Shown: in pieces, positions 1 to 9,655 of the stretch | How the letters are laid out: every line of letters begins with the position of its first letter | How positions within the stretch are numbered: the stretch's first letter is position 1 | Assembly: GCA_017163975.1 (NCBI GenBank) | Contig: JAFFSR010000317.1 | Coordinates: 62,001 to 126,000, forward strand | Reading direction: 5' to 3' | DNA: 64,000 nucleotides | From: Anastatus disparis | Taxonomy: Eukaryota > Arthropoda > Insecta > Hymenoptera > Eupelmidae | Made by a program: the position numbers and the translations under genes | Notes under the pieces: model-generated | Told to the model about the DNA's origin: nothing | Database searches by the model: none | Seen by the model: only the letters and a program-made list of their open reading frames with translations

Positions 1-401
1 AAACTGTCTTGAAGTTACTTAGTTTGATACTTATAATAAATGCTTATAAAAATTTATTTACTCATTTACACTGCAAAAATAAAGTCGATTCCTCTAGTCA
101 AATATGTAAAAAATACAATAAAATAATTAAAGCGACAAAAACATGCAAAATATTGTCATAAAGCGAAAAATGCCGATTTGACATATATTACATGCAAAAA
201 ATTGTCGCTTCGACTATGAAATAGTATTTTTCGCCTGACGATAATATTTTGTATATTATTGTGGCTTTAACTATTATAAATTATGCATGTACATGACTAG
301 AGATATTGACTTAATTTTTGTTGTATGAATGAGTAATTAAATTATTATAAGCGTTTATCATAAACACTGAACTAAGTATCTGATTTGGTTTCGACCGACT
401 C
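1..401. mobile_element. Foldback MITE, family A (left end outside window)
   Basis: The two halves are inverted copies of one another. The left half (TTTGATACTTATAATAAATG, then AATATTGTCATAAAGCGAAA) pairs with the right half (TTTTTCGCCTGACGATAATA, then CATAAACACTGAACTAAG). It ends TTGGTTTCGACCGACTC and is followed by TTAA at 402-405. The same terminal motif and internal sequence recur at 2211-2639, where TTAA is found on both sides, and a part recurs at 9460-9655. No coding capacity is seen, so this is a non-autonomous DNA element. The superfamily is not settled; TTAA targets are used by piggyBac and Kolobok elements. Confidence 0.75.
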
Positions 402-405
402 TTAA

Positions 406-849
406 CAAAATAAAAACAAAATTAGATTTACATAAGAAACTTTTCGGAGATTATTTAAGATATATTCATTATTAAATCAGCTAATTAAAAAAAATTTGTA
501 TAGTATATCATATTATTTTAACTATAAATTTCTAGAAAATTGCAAAATTGAAAAAAGAAATGAAAATCATTTAAAGTTCATCTTGCTATATTCATCACAT
601 AAGTAAAAATAAATAAGATAGAGTAAAAAGATTTGTGAAAGGTATTTTGCGCCCTTAATTAAATTTATGCTAAGACTTAATTTTATTAACATTCAATTTT
701 TTTTCTAATGACAATTCATAGCATTTTTCATAATTTTTTTTGGTTTTTCAGCTTTAACGTATGAAAATACAATTAATCAAATAAATTAATATAAAAGCAA
801 TTCTAACTTTATTTAAAGTAGATAAAAAGTGTTGAAAGAATTTTAATTT
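406..849. other. AT-rich spacer, nothing recognised
   Basis: Very AT-rich sequence between the foldback MITE and the first Helitron reading frame. It may hold the Helitron 5' terminus and promoter, but I cannot identify a 5' TC end or a promoter with confidence. Confidence 0.5.
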
Positions 850-855
850 TCAATA

Positions 856-1557
856 ATGGGTCTGACTGAGGAAAACAAATTAATTGTTAAAGGACAAGGA
901 CTGTATAGTGGAATTAATTCGATGTTGACTGATCATATATTAGAATTTAATAATATTTTAAAACGGTGCACCTTATTTAATATGCAGTCAACTTTACTTA
1001 TTCAAAAACCGCAATATATTAATTGAGTACCTATCGATACCCAATTTATACAATTATTATTTTCTGGAAATTTCAAAAGTGTTCACTGGATTTCTATGTA
1101 TTATAATAATAAAATAATTCATATATATGACAGCTTCAATCTTAAACATTTACAAGATGAGCATAAAATCTATATAAACAAATTATTTCCGAACAAATCT
1201 GAATTAAGCATAGTTTTCGAAACATCACAAACAAGTAATTATGATTGCGGCGTTTTTGCAATTGCTTTTGCTGTTTCAGTACTTTACAATTTATGTCCAT
1301 GTTGCTTAAAATACGATATTTCCCAAATGCGATTACATTTATTGAAAATTTTTGAAACACAGCAAATAACAATTTTTCCAATTTTACATAATTATAATAA
1401 TACAATTATCAATTACAATAATCCACCGGACATGATAAGAAGAAGTTTTTGTCATGAACCTTGTTTAAATAAAATACCATTATATTCAGATAACGCTGAG
1501 ATTGAACTTCTTGAAAAAAAATTACAAATGCAGTTATTAGCAGAACAAAAAAAATGA
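856..1557 (+). pseudogene. Ulp1-like (C48) cysteine peptidase domain of the Helitron
   Basis: Translating from the ATG at 856 gives one frame that runs to 1557 with a single internal stop (TGA, about 1024). The three features of a C48/Ulp1 protease catalytic core occur in order: a His in VHWISMYY (about 1080), an Asp in IIHIYDSFN (about 1130), and a Cys in QTSNYDCGVFAIAFA (about 1225-1265), with the Gln upstream of the DCG placed as an oxyanion residue. Ulp1-like domains cleave SUMO-type or related isopeptide bonds; in transposons their role is unknown. The next reading frame overlaps its end by four bases (ATGA-type junction at 1554), so the two may have been one gene. The stop makes this copy a pseudogene. 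The assignment is by motif only. Confidence 0.7.
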
Positions 1558-3349
1558 TGCAAATGTATTGCAATCCAAAAGATTCTAATCTTGAAATAAT
1601 TCCAATGGAAATTGACAATGACTCTTCAGAAAAAAATTTTTTAAGACAAAATGATTATTTAATGGATTTTGATGATATTAGCATAAATTATAACGATGAT
1701 AAAATTAGGAATAATGAGATTGAATTAAATCAAGAAAGAAAAGAATTAAAAGAAATAGATAACAAGGAATCTTCATGTATAACAAAATTGATTAAGAAAA
1801 AGGTGACAGAAAAATCGAATAAATATCGAAAAAATGCAATAAAACAGAAAATTACAAAAATCAAGGAAAAAAAAAAATTAAAAATTAGAACAAAAGCGTG
1901 TCAATGATGCTTTACGAAAAAAAGCTTATTTAAAAATGAAAATGGAACAACCAAATAAATATAAAGAAATGTTAGAAAATACTAAGAAAACGAAATCAGA
2001 ATTCAAGAAAATGAAAAGTAATGATCAATTAGAACAAATACGTTCTGATGAGGCTTCACATAACAAAGAAGCTTATGTAAAATTAAAAGATTCTGAACCA
2101 AATAAATATATAGAATAGTTAAAAAATACTAAAAGAAACAAAACGGAATCCAAGGAAAAAAAAAGTAATGATGAATTGAAACAAATACGTGCGAATGAGG
2201 CTTCACTTAAGAGGCGGTCGGAACCAAATCGGTGACTTAGTTCGGTGCTTGTGATAAATGTTTATAATAATTTATTCATTTATTAATAGTGTAAAAATAT
2301 AGTCATTTCCTCTAGTCGTGTATATAAAGAATAATTTAAAATAATTAAAGCTACAAAAATATACAAAATATTGTTACAAAGCGAAAAATGCCACCTAACA
2401 ATCGACACGACAGTTTTTTGCATGCGGTATATGTCAAGTCAGTTTGATATTTGTAATAAATGCTTATAATAATTTATTTACTTATTCATATGGTAAAAAT
2501 ATAGTCATTTCCTCTAGTCATGTATATAAAGAATAATTTGAAATAGTTTAAGCCATAAAAATATACAAAATATTATCGTAAAGTGAAAAATGCTGACTTG
2601 ATATATACCGCAAGTCACTGATTTGGTTCCGACCGCCTCTTAAGAAAGAAGCTTATATAAAATTAAAAGATTCTGAACCAACTAAATATATAGAAAAGTT
2701 AAAAAATACTAAGAAAACCGAAATGGAATCCAAAGAAAAAAAAGTAATGATGAATTGGAACAAATACGTGCGAGTTAGGCTTCACGTAAGAAAGAAGCTT
2801 AAATAAAATCAAAATATTTTGAACCAAATAAATATATAGAAAAGTTAAAAAAAATGAGAAAACCAAAATGGAATCAAAGGAAAAAAAAGTAATGGTGAAT
2901 TGGAATAAATACGTGCGAGTGAGGCTTCACGAAAAAAAGAAGCTTATATAAAATTGAAAAAAGAACAATCACATAAATATGAAAAAATATTAGAAGAGAA
3001 TAGAATAGCAAAAGTAAAATCAATTTTAAATATAAGTACTGATAAATTGAAACAGCTTCGTAAAAAAGAAGCATTACGCAAAAGAAAAACTTATAGAAAA
3101 TTAAAAAATGAACATTATGTTGAATATGATAAAATGGAAATAATTGAAAAAATTGATGATCAACAATTGGAAATTGCAGATGTTATTGACAAAACACAAA
3201 TGAATAATGATTTTTACCAATTTCAACATTTTAATTATAATATTGGAATGTATAAACCAACAGATGAGAGAAAGCGAAAATATAAGTATGATTCTTATCA
3301 ATTAAAAACGTTACTTATAAAGTGTAAACGATTAAAAATTAAAAATTAA
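1554..3349 (+). pseudogene. Lys/Glu-rich repeat region of Helitron ORF with 147-bp coding repeats
   Basis: A charged, probably coiled-coil region made of repeats with the theme AYxKxKxxxPxKYxExLExxKK. Repeat units start near 1924, 2071, 2651, 2797 and 2942, each marked by GAAGCTTA. The first spacing is 147 bp (49 codons); later spacings are 146 and 145 bp, so small deletions have broken the frame. A MITE (2211-2639) sits inside one unit. Short frames from 1554-1907, 1936-2118 and 2954-3349 are the open remnants. Similar basic repeats precede the Rep domain in other arthropod Helitrons. Function is not known; it may bind DNA or form oligomers. Confidence 0.6.
2211..2639. mobile_element. MITE family A, TTAA target duplication
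   Basis: Terminal inverted repeats of about 30 bp: GAGGCGGTCGGAACCAAATC at the left and GATTTGGTTCCGACCGCCTC at the right. TTAA lies on each side (2207-2210 and 2640-2643). The inside holds two direct copies of a block of about 170 bp (TAATTTATTCATTTATT... and TAATTTATTTACTTATT...), unlike the copy at 1-401, where the same block is inverted. It is inserted in the coding repeats of the Helitron, so it is younger than the Helitron. Confidence 0.85.
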
Positions 3350-3419
3350 AAATTGAAGACATTGATTATTATATTGAAAATAACAATAATAATATTTGTA
3401 ATAACAAATTAAGGACATA

Positions 3420-4502
3420 ATGGGAAAAAAATTAAAGAAATTAAATGAAAAAGTTCTAGCAGAAGAAAGTAATTCTAAACTCATTGGTTGTAGTGCAAAT
3501 ATATATTTTGATGAAAATGTTATATCTGAAAATTACATTGGCTCCATGACACATACATGGGTTTATTGTGATGCAAAGCATTTTGCTTTCAAATATAGTA
3601 AAAGTAAAGATTTCTCCAATTGTTGTCATAAAGGTAAGGTGGAGTTGTTAGACAATCCTACTTATTCAGAACGATTTAAACTTTTAGCAACCGAATGTAC
3701 AAAAGAAAGTATTGATTTTCGACAAAATGTAAGATTATACAATAATGCTTTAGCGTTCGCAAGTTTTGGTGCTAATTTTAATAAATTGACAGGTAAAGAA
3801 CCACAAGTTATGAAAATATGTGGACAAATTTATCATAATGTGTATGCTTTGCATCCTAATAAAGATGAAGCACGTAAATATGGACAATTATATGTTTTGG
3901 ATAATAAAATTGCAAGGATTGAACGTAAAAAATTCAATACAAATTTAGTATTATTAAAAGAATTAGATAATTTAATAATAAACATTAACCCTTATGCAAA
4001 AGCCTAAAAAATGATGCATGAAGTAGAAAAAGAAGAACTACAACGATGTGCAAAAATCAATTGTCCCCCAAGAACAGTTACAATGTCTATATTACAATGT
4101 CTATATGTCCGCAATAACAGTTTGGATAAAAATAGATATAATGTACCTACCTGTAATGAAGTGGCGATAGTATATGTTGGAAAAGATGATCTTCCTATCG
4201 AACGTAATATTGTCATTCACTCTAAGTATGAAAGACCAATTAGTATACTAACAATTAGCAAACATACAGATCCTATGACAATTTCGCTAATTTATCCTAA
4301 TGGTGGTTATGGAAGGTTGCCAAATATGAAAAGTAAATTTGGAACAACTAATATTTTAAATTTGCAATTTCATAATTATAGATTTAGTATTAGAAATGAA
4401 TTTAATCTCCACCTCAAATTGGAAAAAATATCTCATCAGGCAATCATTGATGCATTTGTAAAAGTTGAAACTTCTAGATTATATTTTACACGAAAAAATT
4501 AA
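3420..4502 (+). pseudogene. Helitron replicase, N-terminal region
   Basis: One frame from ATG 3420 with a single internal stop (TAA 4005-4007), then open to 4502. The first part has the CCHKGKVEL motif, followed by YNNALAFASFGAN and CGQIYHNVYAL. The second part has RYNVPTCNEVAIVYVG and DPMTISLIYPNGGYG. These line up in order with the conserved N-terminal part of Helitron Rep-helicase proteins, which precedes the HUH nuclease. After 4502 the frame continues through further stops into the Rep domain. Confidence 0.88.
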
Positions 4503-4584
4503 AATATATTAAGAAGTGATTGTTACAAAGGAGTAATGGACTATTTACATAACAAAAAAGAATTAAAATCATCAAAAATTGGAT

Positions 4585-5389
4585 AAATGGTCATATTACC
4601 ATCAAATTTTACAGGCAGTCCACGATTTATGAAACAAAATTACATGGACTCAATAACGCTTGTAAATTATCATGGTAAACCTGACCCTTTTTTAACCATA
4701 ACGTAAAATCCACATTGGAAAGAAATAATTGAAAATTTGGAAAATTATGAAAATTCAATAGATAGGCCGGATATTGTAACAAAAATATTTCATCAAAAAG
4801 TGGAAGAATTTAAAGATTTAGTAATTAAAAGAGGAATATTTGGAAAATGTGTTGCGTATAGTTACGTTATTGAATTTCAAAAACGAGGATTACCACATAT
4901 GCATATGTTATTATTCTTAGATAAAAATGATAAAATTAACACTCCCGAAAAAGTTGATGAAATAATAAGTGCAGAAATCCCAAATAAAGATATTTATCCG
5001 AAATTATATAGTATTGTTCAGCAATTTATGATACATGGTCCCTGTGGTACGCAAAATATAAATTGTCCATGTATGGATAAAAATACAAAACAATGTACAA
5101 AAAGTTTTCCAAAAAATTTAATGATTCAACAGAATTTGAATTTAATGGCTATCCCTTATACAAACGTAAAAATGATGGCGTCAAAATAATTTTTAAGAAT
5201 GAATTTACAGAAAGAGTAGCAGATAATGGATTTGTTGTTCCTTATAATCCTTACTTATTATTGAAATTTAATGCACATATAAATGTAGAAGTATGTTCCA
5301 CTGTACAATGCATTAAATATTTATTTTATTGTTATAAAGGTCATGATTGTGCATACATTAAAATACGCGAAGTGAATGTTGATTTCTAA
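4585..5389 (+). pseudogene. Helitron HUH Rep endonuclease domain
   Basis: Starts near LPSNFTGSPRFMKQNYMDS and runs through DRPDIVTKIFHQK and YVIEFQKRGLPHMHMLLFL. The HMH is the HUH metal-binding motif of rolling-circle nucleases that nick one strand for Helitron transposition. A frameshift near 5105-5130 moves the reading from the first frame (ends 5189) to the next (5093-5389), which holds NPYLLLKFNAHINVEVC and the tyrosine motif region. There the text is KYLFYCYKGHD, where relatives usually read KYLFKY.YKGHD. One residue seems to be missing between the two catalytic tyrosines. The copy is not expected to be active. Confidence 0.88.
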
Positions 5390-6788
5390 ATAGAAGAGAA
5401 AGACACTTTTCAAAATGATAATAATAGAAATGTTGAATATAAATATGATGAAATACAACAATACATAAATACACGATATTTATGTCCGTCTGAAGCAATG
5501 CAAAGATAATTAGAATATCCTTCACATGTTATTTTACATACTATAAAAAGACTAAGCGTTCATGAAGAAAATCAACAAAATATATTTTTTAAAGAAGGAA
5601 AAGAAGAAACGATCATGCAGAAAAATGTGGGAACAACATTAGCAGCATATTTCGAGTTGAATCGAGAAGATTTAGAAGCTCGAGATTACTTGTATATAGA
5701 AATACCGCATTTTTATACATTTGACGAAAAACTAAAAAAGTGGAATAAAAGAAAAAAAATAAGGAAACCAATACTTAGTAGAATGTATTTGGTAAATCCA
5801 AAGGATAGAGAACGCTACTTAATTAGATTATTACTATTACATGTCAAAGGCGCCACATCTTTTGAAGATTTACGTACTATTGATAATGTAATATATACTT
5901 CGTTTTATGAAGCAGCTAAAGCTAAACAATTAATTAATGAAGATGAAGAATGGGACCGTTGTTTAGAGGAAGCATCATTAACAGAATTCCCTCATGCTTT
6001 TTATGAATTATTCGCTTTTATTTGCATTTTTCATAATCCCATAAATGCACAAGATTTATACGAAAAATATAAAGATAAGTTTTATCATCCTCAATACGAA
6101 AAAGATATAGACAAAATATTGGCATTGAATGTTATTCAAAATAATTTATGCATGAATGGATTTCCTTTAAATGATTTTAATTTACCTAACATAAGCACAT
6201 ACATAGGAGATAATGATGATGAAACAATTTTAAATTATAATGATGATATTCTAAATGAATTAAAAACAAAAATAAATTCCTTGAAAGAGAAACAAAGACA
6301 AAGATTTGACTCTACTATAAAAAGTTTAAATCAAAATAAACAAAAATGTATTTTTATTGATGGACCAGGTTGAACAGGAAAAAGTTATTTACTTAACGTT
6401 TTAATAGCTTATTTTAAATATTATAATATACGTTAATTATGTGTTGCTTGGACAGGTATAGCAGCGAATTCATTGATTGATGGAAAAACAGTGCACACAA
6501 CATTTAAACTACTGTTGAATATAACAGATTGCACAACATGTAATGTTAAGCCTAACTCTGCAGAAGGATGAAATATCTATGACTTCCAAATTTGCTTTTG
6601 AGGCAGTTGATCGTCTTTTTCAACATTTATGCGATGTACAACACCAACCCTTCGGTGGTAAAACTGTAATTGTATCAGAAGATTTTAGGCAAATATTACC
6701 AATTGTTCGACATGAAAGTCGTTCTAATATTATAGAAAATTCGGTTAAATTTAGATATTATGGCAAAAATTTATGCGTACGACATTAA
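5390..6788 (+). pseudogene. Helitron PIF1-like helicase, N-terminal half
   Basis: After two stops the frame from 5615 to 6373 is open and contains SRMYLVNPKDRERYLIRLLL and LKEKQRQRFDSTIKSL, the usual stretch between Rep and helicase. The Walker A P-loop is at 6355-6380: it reads DGPG, then TGA, then TGKSYL, so a glycine codon has become a stop. WTGIAANSLIDGKTVHTTFKL follows. After a frameshift, 6543-6788 carries Walker B (DEISM) and the motif FGGKTVIVSEDFRQILPIV. The domain is a 5'-3' helicase thought to unwind the transposing strand. It ends at a MITE whose TTAA target lies at 6785-6788. Confidence 0.88.
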
Positions 6789-7173
6789 CGGTAGGCCGGA
6801 GTAGAACCTGATACCGACCGAGTAAAAATTGAGTTGTTTGTTATTTACTCAAGTTTTAATCGGTGTATCTTCAAATCAAAGGTCGAACGCAATAGATATT
6901 ATTATTATAAACATCTATGCACAAGAAAAAAAATATCTACCGGTTTGTTTTTGAGAAAAGTAAGTAACGCTAAAGTAAAAGTTTATGTTTATAATATTTT
7001 CGCGTAACTTACTTTTCTCAAAAACAAATTGGTAGATATTTTTTTTCTTGTGCATAGATGTTCATAATAATAATATCTATTGCGCTCGACCTTTAATTTG
7101 AAGATACACCGATTGAAACTTGAATAAATAACAAAAATGCCAATTAGACAAGGACAGCGAATCCGGCCTGCTC
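6789..7173. mobile_element. Foldback MITE, family B, TTAA target duplication
   Basis: Nearly perfect palindrome. CGGTGTATCTTCAAATCAAA and CGCAATAGATATTATTATTA in the left arm are matched by their complements in the right arm around 7055-7120. The ends are GTAGGCCGGA and TCCGGCCTGC. TTAA is present at 6785-6788 and 7174-7177. It splits the PIF1 helicase of the Helitron between motif III-like FRQILPIV and the C-terminal part. No coding capacity. Confidence 0.88.
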
Positions 7174-7177
7174 TTAA

Positions 7178-8022
7178 GTGAAAATCTGGGAGTTTCAGAT
7201 AATAATAATAATTTCAAACAATGGTTATTAGATATCGGAGAAGGAAAACGTCTTGATCTTTTTGAAGATGATAATAAACTAAGTGCTATACCAGCAAATC
7301 TTATCATTAGAGAACATCCTGTCGAAGAAATATTTGGAAATAAAATAAAAATAAATAGTGAAAATCTAATAGATAAAGTTATATTGGCTCCTAAAAATAA
7401 TGATTTTATTCAAATCAATAACGACGTTTTGAATATAATAGAAGGAGACTATGTTGAATATTTAAGTATTGATACAGCCGAAGATGATAACAAAGAAAAT
7501 TTAGATGTTATATTACCTACAGAATTTTTAAATACGTTAATTCCTAATGGACTTCCACCACATAAATTATATTTAAAAGTAGGAGCTATTATAACTCTTT
7601 TGAGAAATTTTAATTTAAATGAGAGACTTTGTAACGGGACAAGGTTAATAGTAAAAAACCTACTAAGATATTCTATCCAAGCTGAATTGGCAAGTGGAAA
7701 AAGCAAAGGTAAATTAGTTTTTATTCCAAGAATAATTTCATTTCCATCTAAAGAAGAGATCCCTTTTAACATGCAAAGAAAATAGTTTTCTATTAGATTA
7801 GGTTTTGCAATGACTATTAATAAATCCCAAGGACAATCTTATGAAAAAGTTGGTATATATTTGCCATCACGCGTTTTCAGTCATGGACAATTATATGTTG
7901 CCCTTTCAAGGACAAAACATAAAAATCATTTTAAATTATTTATAATGTTTGATATAATATTCAAAATCATGATGCATTTTAAAAGCACTGATGAATTGAC
8001 TGTACACGGAAATGCGCAGTAA
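7178..8022 (+). pseudogene. Helitron PIF1-like helicase, C-terminal half
   Basis: Open for long stretches (frame of 7384-7785, then continuing past one stop to 8022). It holds WLLDIGEGK, RLCNGTRLIVKNL and GKLVFIPRI. The strongest mark is the C-terminal helicase signature [20 protein letters not shown] with [12 protein letters not shown], diagnostic of PIF1/RecD-like helicases in Helitrons. The frame differs from that before the MITE, and some residues around the insertion are missing, so damage was not limited to the insertion. The protein end at about 7955-8022 agrees with the usual end of Helitron helicases. Confidence 0.88.
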
Positions 8023-8044
8023 TATAGATTGCATTTAAAAATTC

Positions 8045-8570
8045 ACAGTAGAATCGGCTGCATATGGGGATGCGCTGTTGAATCGGCTGCCTATGCACGG
8101 AAAGAAATTTGGCAATTAATAATTACCATATTTTGTTCGTGTACGATTTCAGAAATAATATATTTCGAATTCGGTAAAGCGTTTTACTAAAAATTGTAAT
8201 ATACCATTCCAAGAAGTTTTCAAATACCGTATACATTGAACCCTGTATTACAAGGAACGTTGAAGTAAAAAATTATCACTTATTTTATTTACAAATTCAA
8301 AAATAATAATGTTAGTTATAATTACATTTAGTATTTCAAAAGACATTAAAATCTCCTAATGCCAAATTTCTTTCTGTGTGGGGATGCGCTTTTAAATCGG
8401 CTGTATATAGGAATGCGCTGTTGAATCGGCTGCATATGGAAATGCGTTGTTGAATCGGCTGCATATGGGGATGCGCTGTTTAATCGGCTGCATATGGTGA
8501 TGCGCTGTTGAATCGTCTGCATATGGGGATGCGCTGTTGTACTGGCTGCACATAAAGATACACAGTCAAA
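8045..8570. repeat. Minisatellite, about 30-bp unit (GGCTGCATATGGGGATGCGCTG...)
   Basis: Copies of GGCTGCATATGGGGATGCGC followed by TGTTGAATC occur at 8054-8095 and 8379-8550, some 9 in all, with a few substitutions each. The array was one block later split by the short TIR element at 8096-8378. It lies just after the Helitron helicase and could be part of the Helitron 3' region, as tandem repeats are common near Helitron ends. Confidence 0.8.
8096..8378. mobile_element. Short non-autonomous TIR element inside the minisatellite
   Basis: Ends CACGGAAAGAAATTTGGCA and TGCCAAATTTCTTTCTGTG, a 19-bp terminal inverted repeat with one mismatch. TG is found on both sides (8094-8095 and 8379-8380); removal of the element and one TG gives back a normal minisatellite unit. 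The inside is AT-rich and non-coding. The CAC...GTG ends recall CMC-type transposons, but the 2-bp duplication does not fit the usual 3-4 bp, so the class is open. Confidence 0.75.
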
Positions 8571-8589
8571 TCAACTGCTGAATAATTGT

Positions 8590-8950
8590 TGCTAAATATT
8601 GTGCAAATAAGCATCTGGAGCGGAGCCTGTTATAAAAAAAATTTTAAAAAAACGCTCCACTGACGAATCCCTTAAAAAATAATAGGCTTGGTTGAAATGC
8701 TTTATTGGACTAAAAAATAAAAATGCAAGAGAGGACAAAAATGCAAGAAGCTGTAAAAAAACAGAAGAGCAAGATAGAGTAAGAAAAAGAACAAAGAAAA
8801 AACAAAAAGCGACGGCAAGCGAAAAAGACAGCAAGAGACGGAAAGAAAGAGAATGCATGGGAGAACAAAGAAGCATAATGGAGCAAGACGTGGGAATGCG
8901 AGAAAAAGCATGAAAAAGCGTGAGAAAAAGTTGGAAATTGAGAGAGAATG
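8590..8950. other. Purine-rich spacer, no gene
   Basis: From about 8690 the + strand is strongly A/G-rich (AGAGGACAAAAATGCAAGAAG and similar). It is open in several frames on both strands only because stop codons are rare in such composition. There is no homology I recognise. It abuts the microsatellite tail of the LINE fragment. Confidence 0.55.
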
Positions 8951-9445
8951 TAAGAGAGCAAGAGATAGATAGATAGATAGATAACCAAATTTATTATATG
9001 TACATTATATTGTACAATTAATTACAGTAACACATTAGAATAATAAAATTAATATAAAGCAAATAATAATAATAAACAGTAAAAAAGAAAACAGATATTA
9101 AGCAAATATATAAGTAAAATAAACTTTACAGCAATAAAATCAATACAATATAAAACAATTTTATAAATTAGCATGAAGCAGAGGTCCACTCTCCAAGGCA
9201 AGGTAGTGTGCAAATAAAAATGTCTTGAATGTCATGAGCGAGGATGAGTTGCGTAATGTCGCAGGAAGATCATTCCATAGCCGCGAGGAAGTGACCAGGA
9301 ACGATCGTAGGTGATACTCAGTGAATGAAAAAGGAATGGTCAAAGGTTTCACATCACCCCTCAAGGACCTCACCGGCCGGCTCCACTGATACATAGAATA
9401 CAAATAAGATGGAGTACAGGATAAGAACATCTTGTCGAGAGAGAG
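8951..9445 (-). mobile_element. 5'-truncated LINE (CR1/Jockey-like), 3' end with microsatellite tail
   Basis: The minus-strand frame 9430-9161 encodes the C-terminus of a non-LTR reverse transcriptase: FLVTSSRLWNDLPATLRNS followed by LMTFKTFLFAHYL, the usual closing motif of CR1/Jockey/RTE-like ORF2 proteins. Downstream on the minus strand there is an AT-rich 3' UTR ending in (TATC)n at 8964-8985, as in CR1-type elements with microsatellite tails. AGAGATAGA occurs on both sides (about 8959 and 9453), a possible target duplication. Only the last 90 residues remain, so this is a typical dead-on-arrival insertion. Confidence 0.75.
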
Positions 9446-9459
9446 AGAGAGAGAGAGAT

Positions 9460-9655
9460 AGACCTAGTTTGGTACTTATAATAAATGCTTATAAGAATTT
9501 ATTTACTTATTTACACTTCAAAAATATAATCGATTCCTCTAGTCATATATGTGAAAAATACAAAAATTAAAGCAATAAAAACATACAAAATATTGTCATT
9601 AAGCAAAAAATGCCGACTTGACATATGTCACATGAAAAATAACCATATGAATGAC
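9460..9655. repeat. Partial copy of MITE family A
   Basis: GTTTGGTACTTATAATAAATG, ATTCCTCTAGTCATATATG and AATATTGTCATTAAGCAAAA match the left half of the element at 1-401 in the same order and orientation. The right half and its TTAA are missing. Confidence 0.75.

Larger units (their letters stand above)
850..8030 (+). mobile_element. Decayed autonomous Helitron (Rep/helicase type)
   Basis: Order of coding remains on the + strand: Ulp1/C48-like peptidase, lysine-rich coiled-coil repeats, Helitron N-terminal region, HUH Rep nuclease, PIF1-like helicase. This order of Rep followed by helicase is the hallmark of rolling-circle Helitrons. The coding line is broken by several nonsense codons, at least three frameshifts, and two TTAA-flanked MITEs (2211-2639 and 6789-7173). 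Neither the 5' TC nor the 3' hairpin-CTRR end could be placed, so the limits are those of the coding remains. The copy is inactive. A second, shorter Rep fragment of the same type lies at 38523-38880. Confidence 0.88.

Noticed and set aside
8692..8988. Lys/Glu/Arg-rich frame and opposite Phe/Leu/Ser-rich frames
   Set aside because: Product of purine-rich composition; both strands open, no homology.
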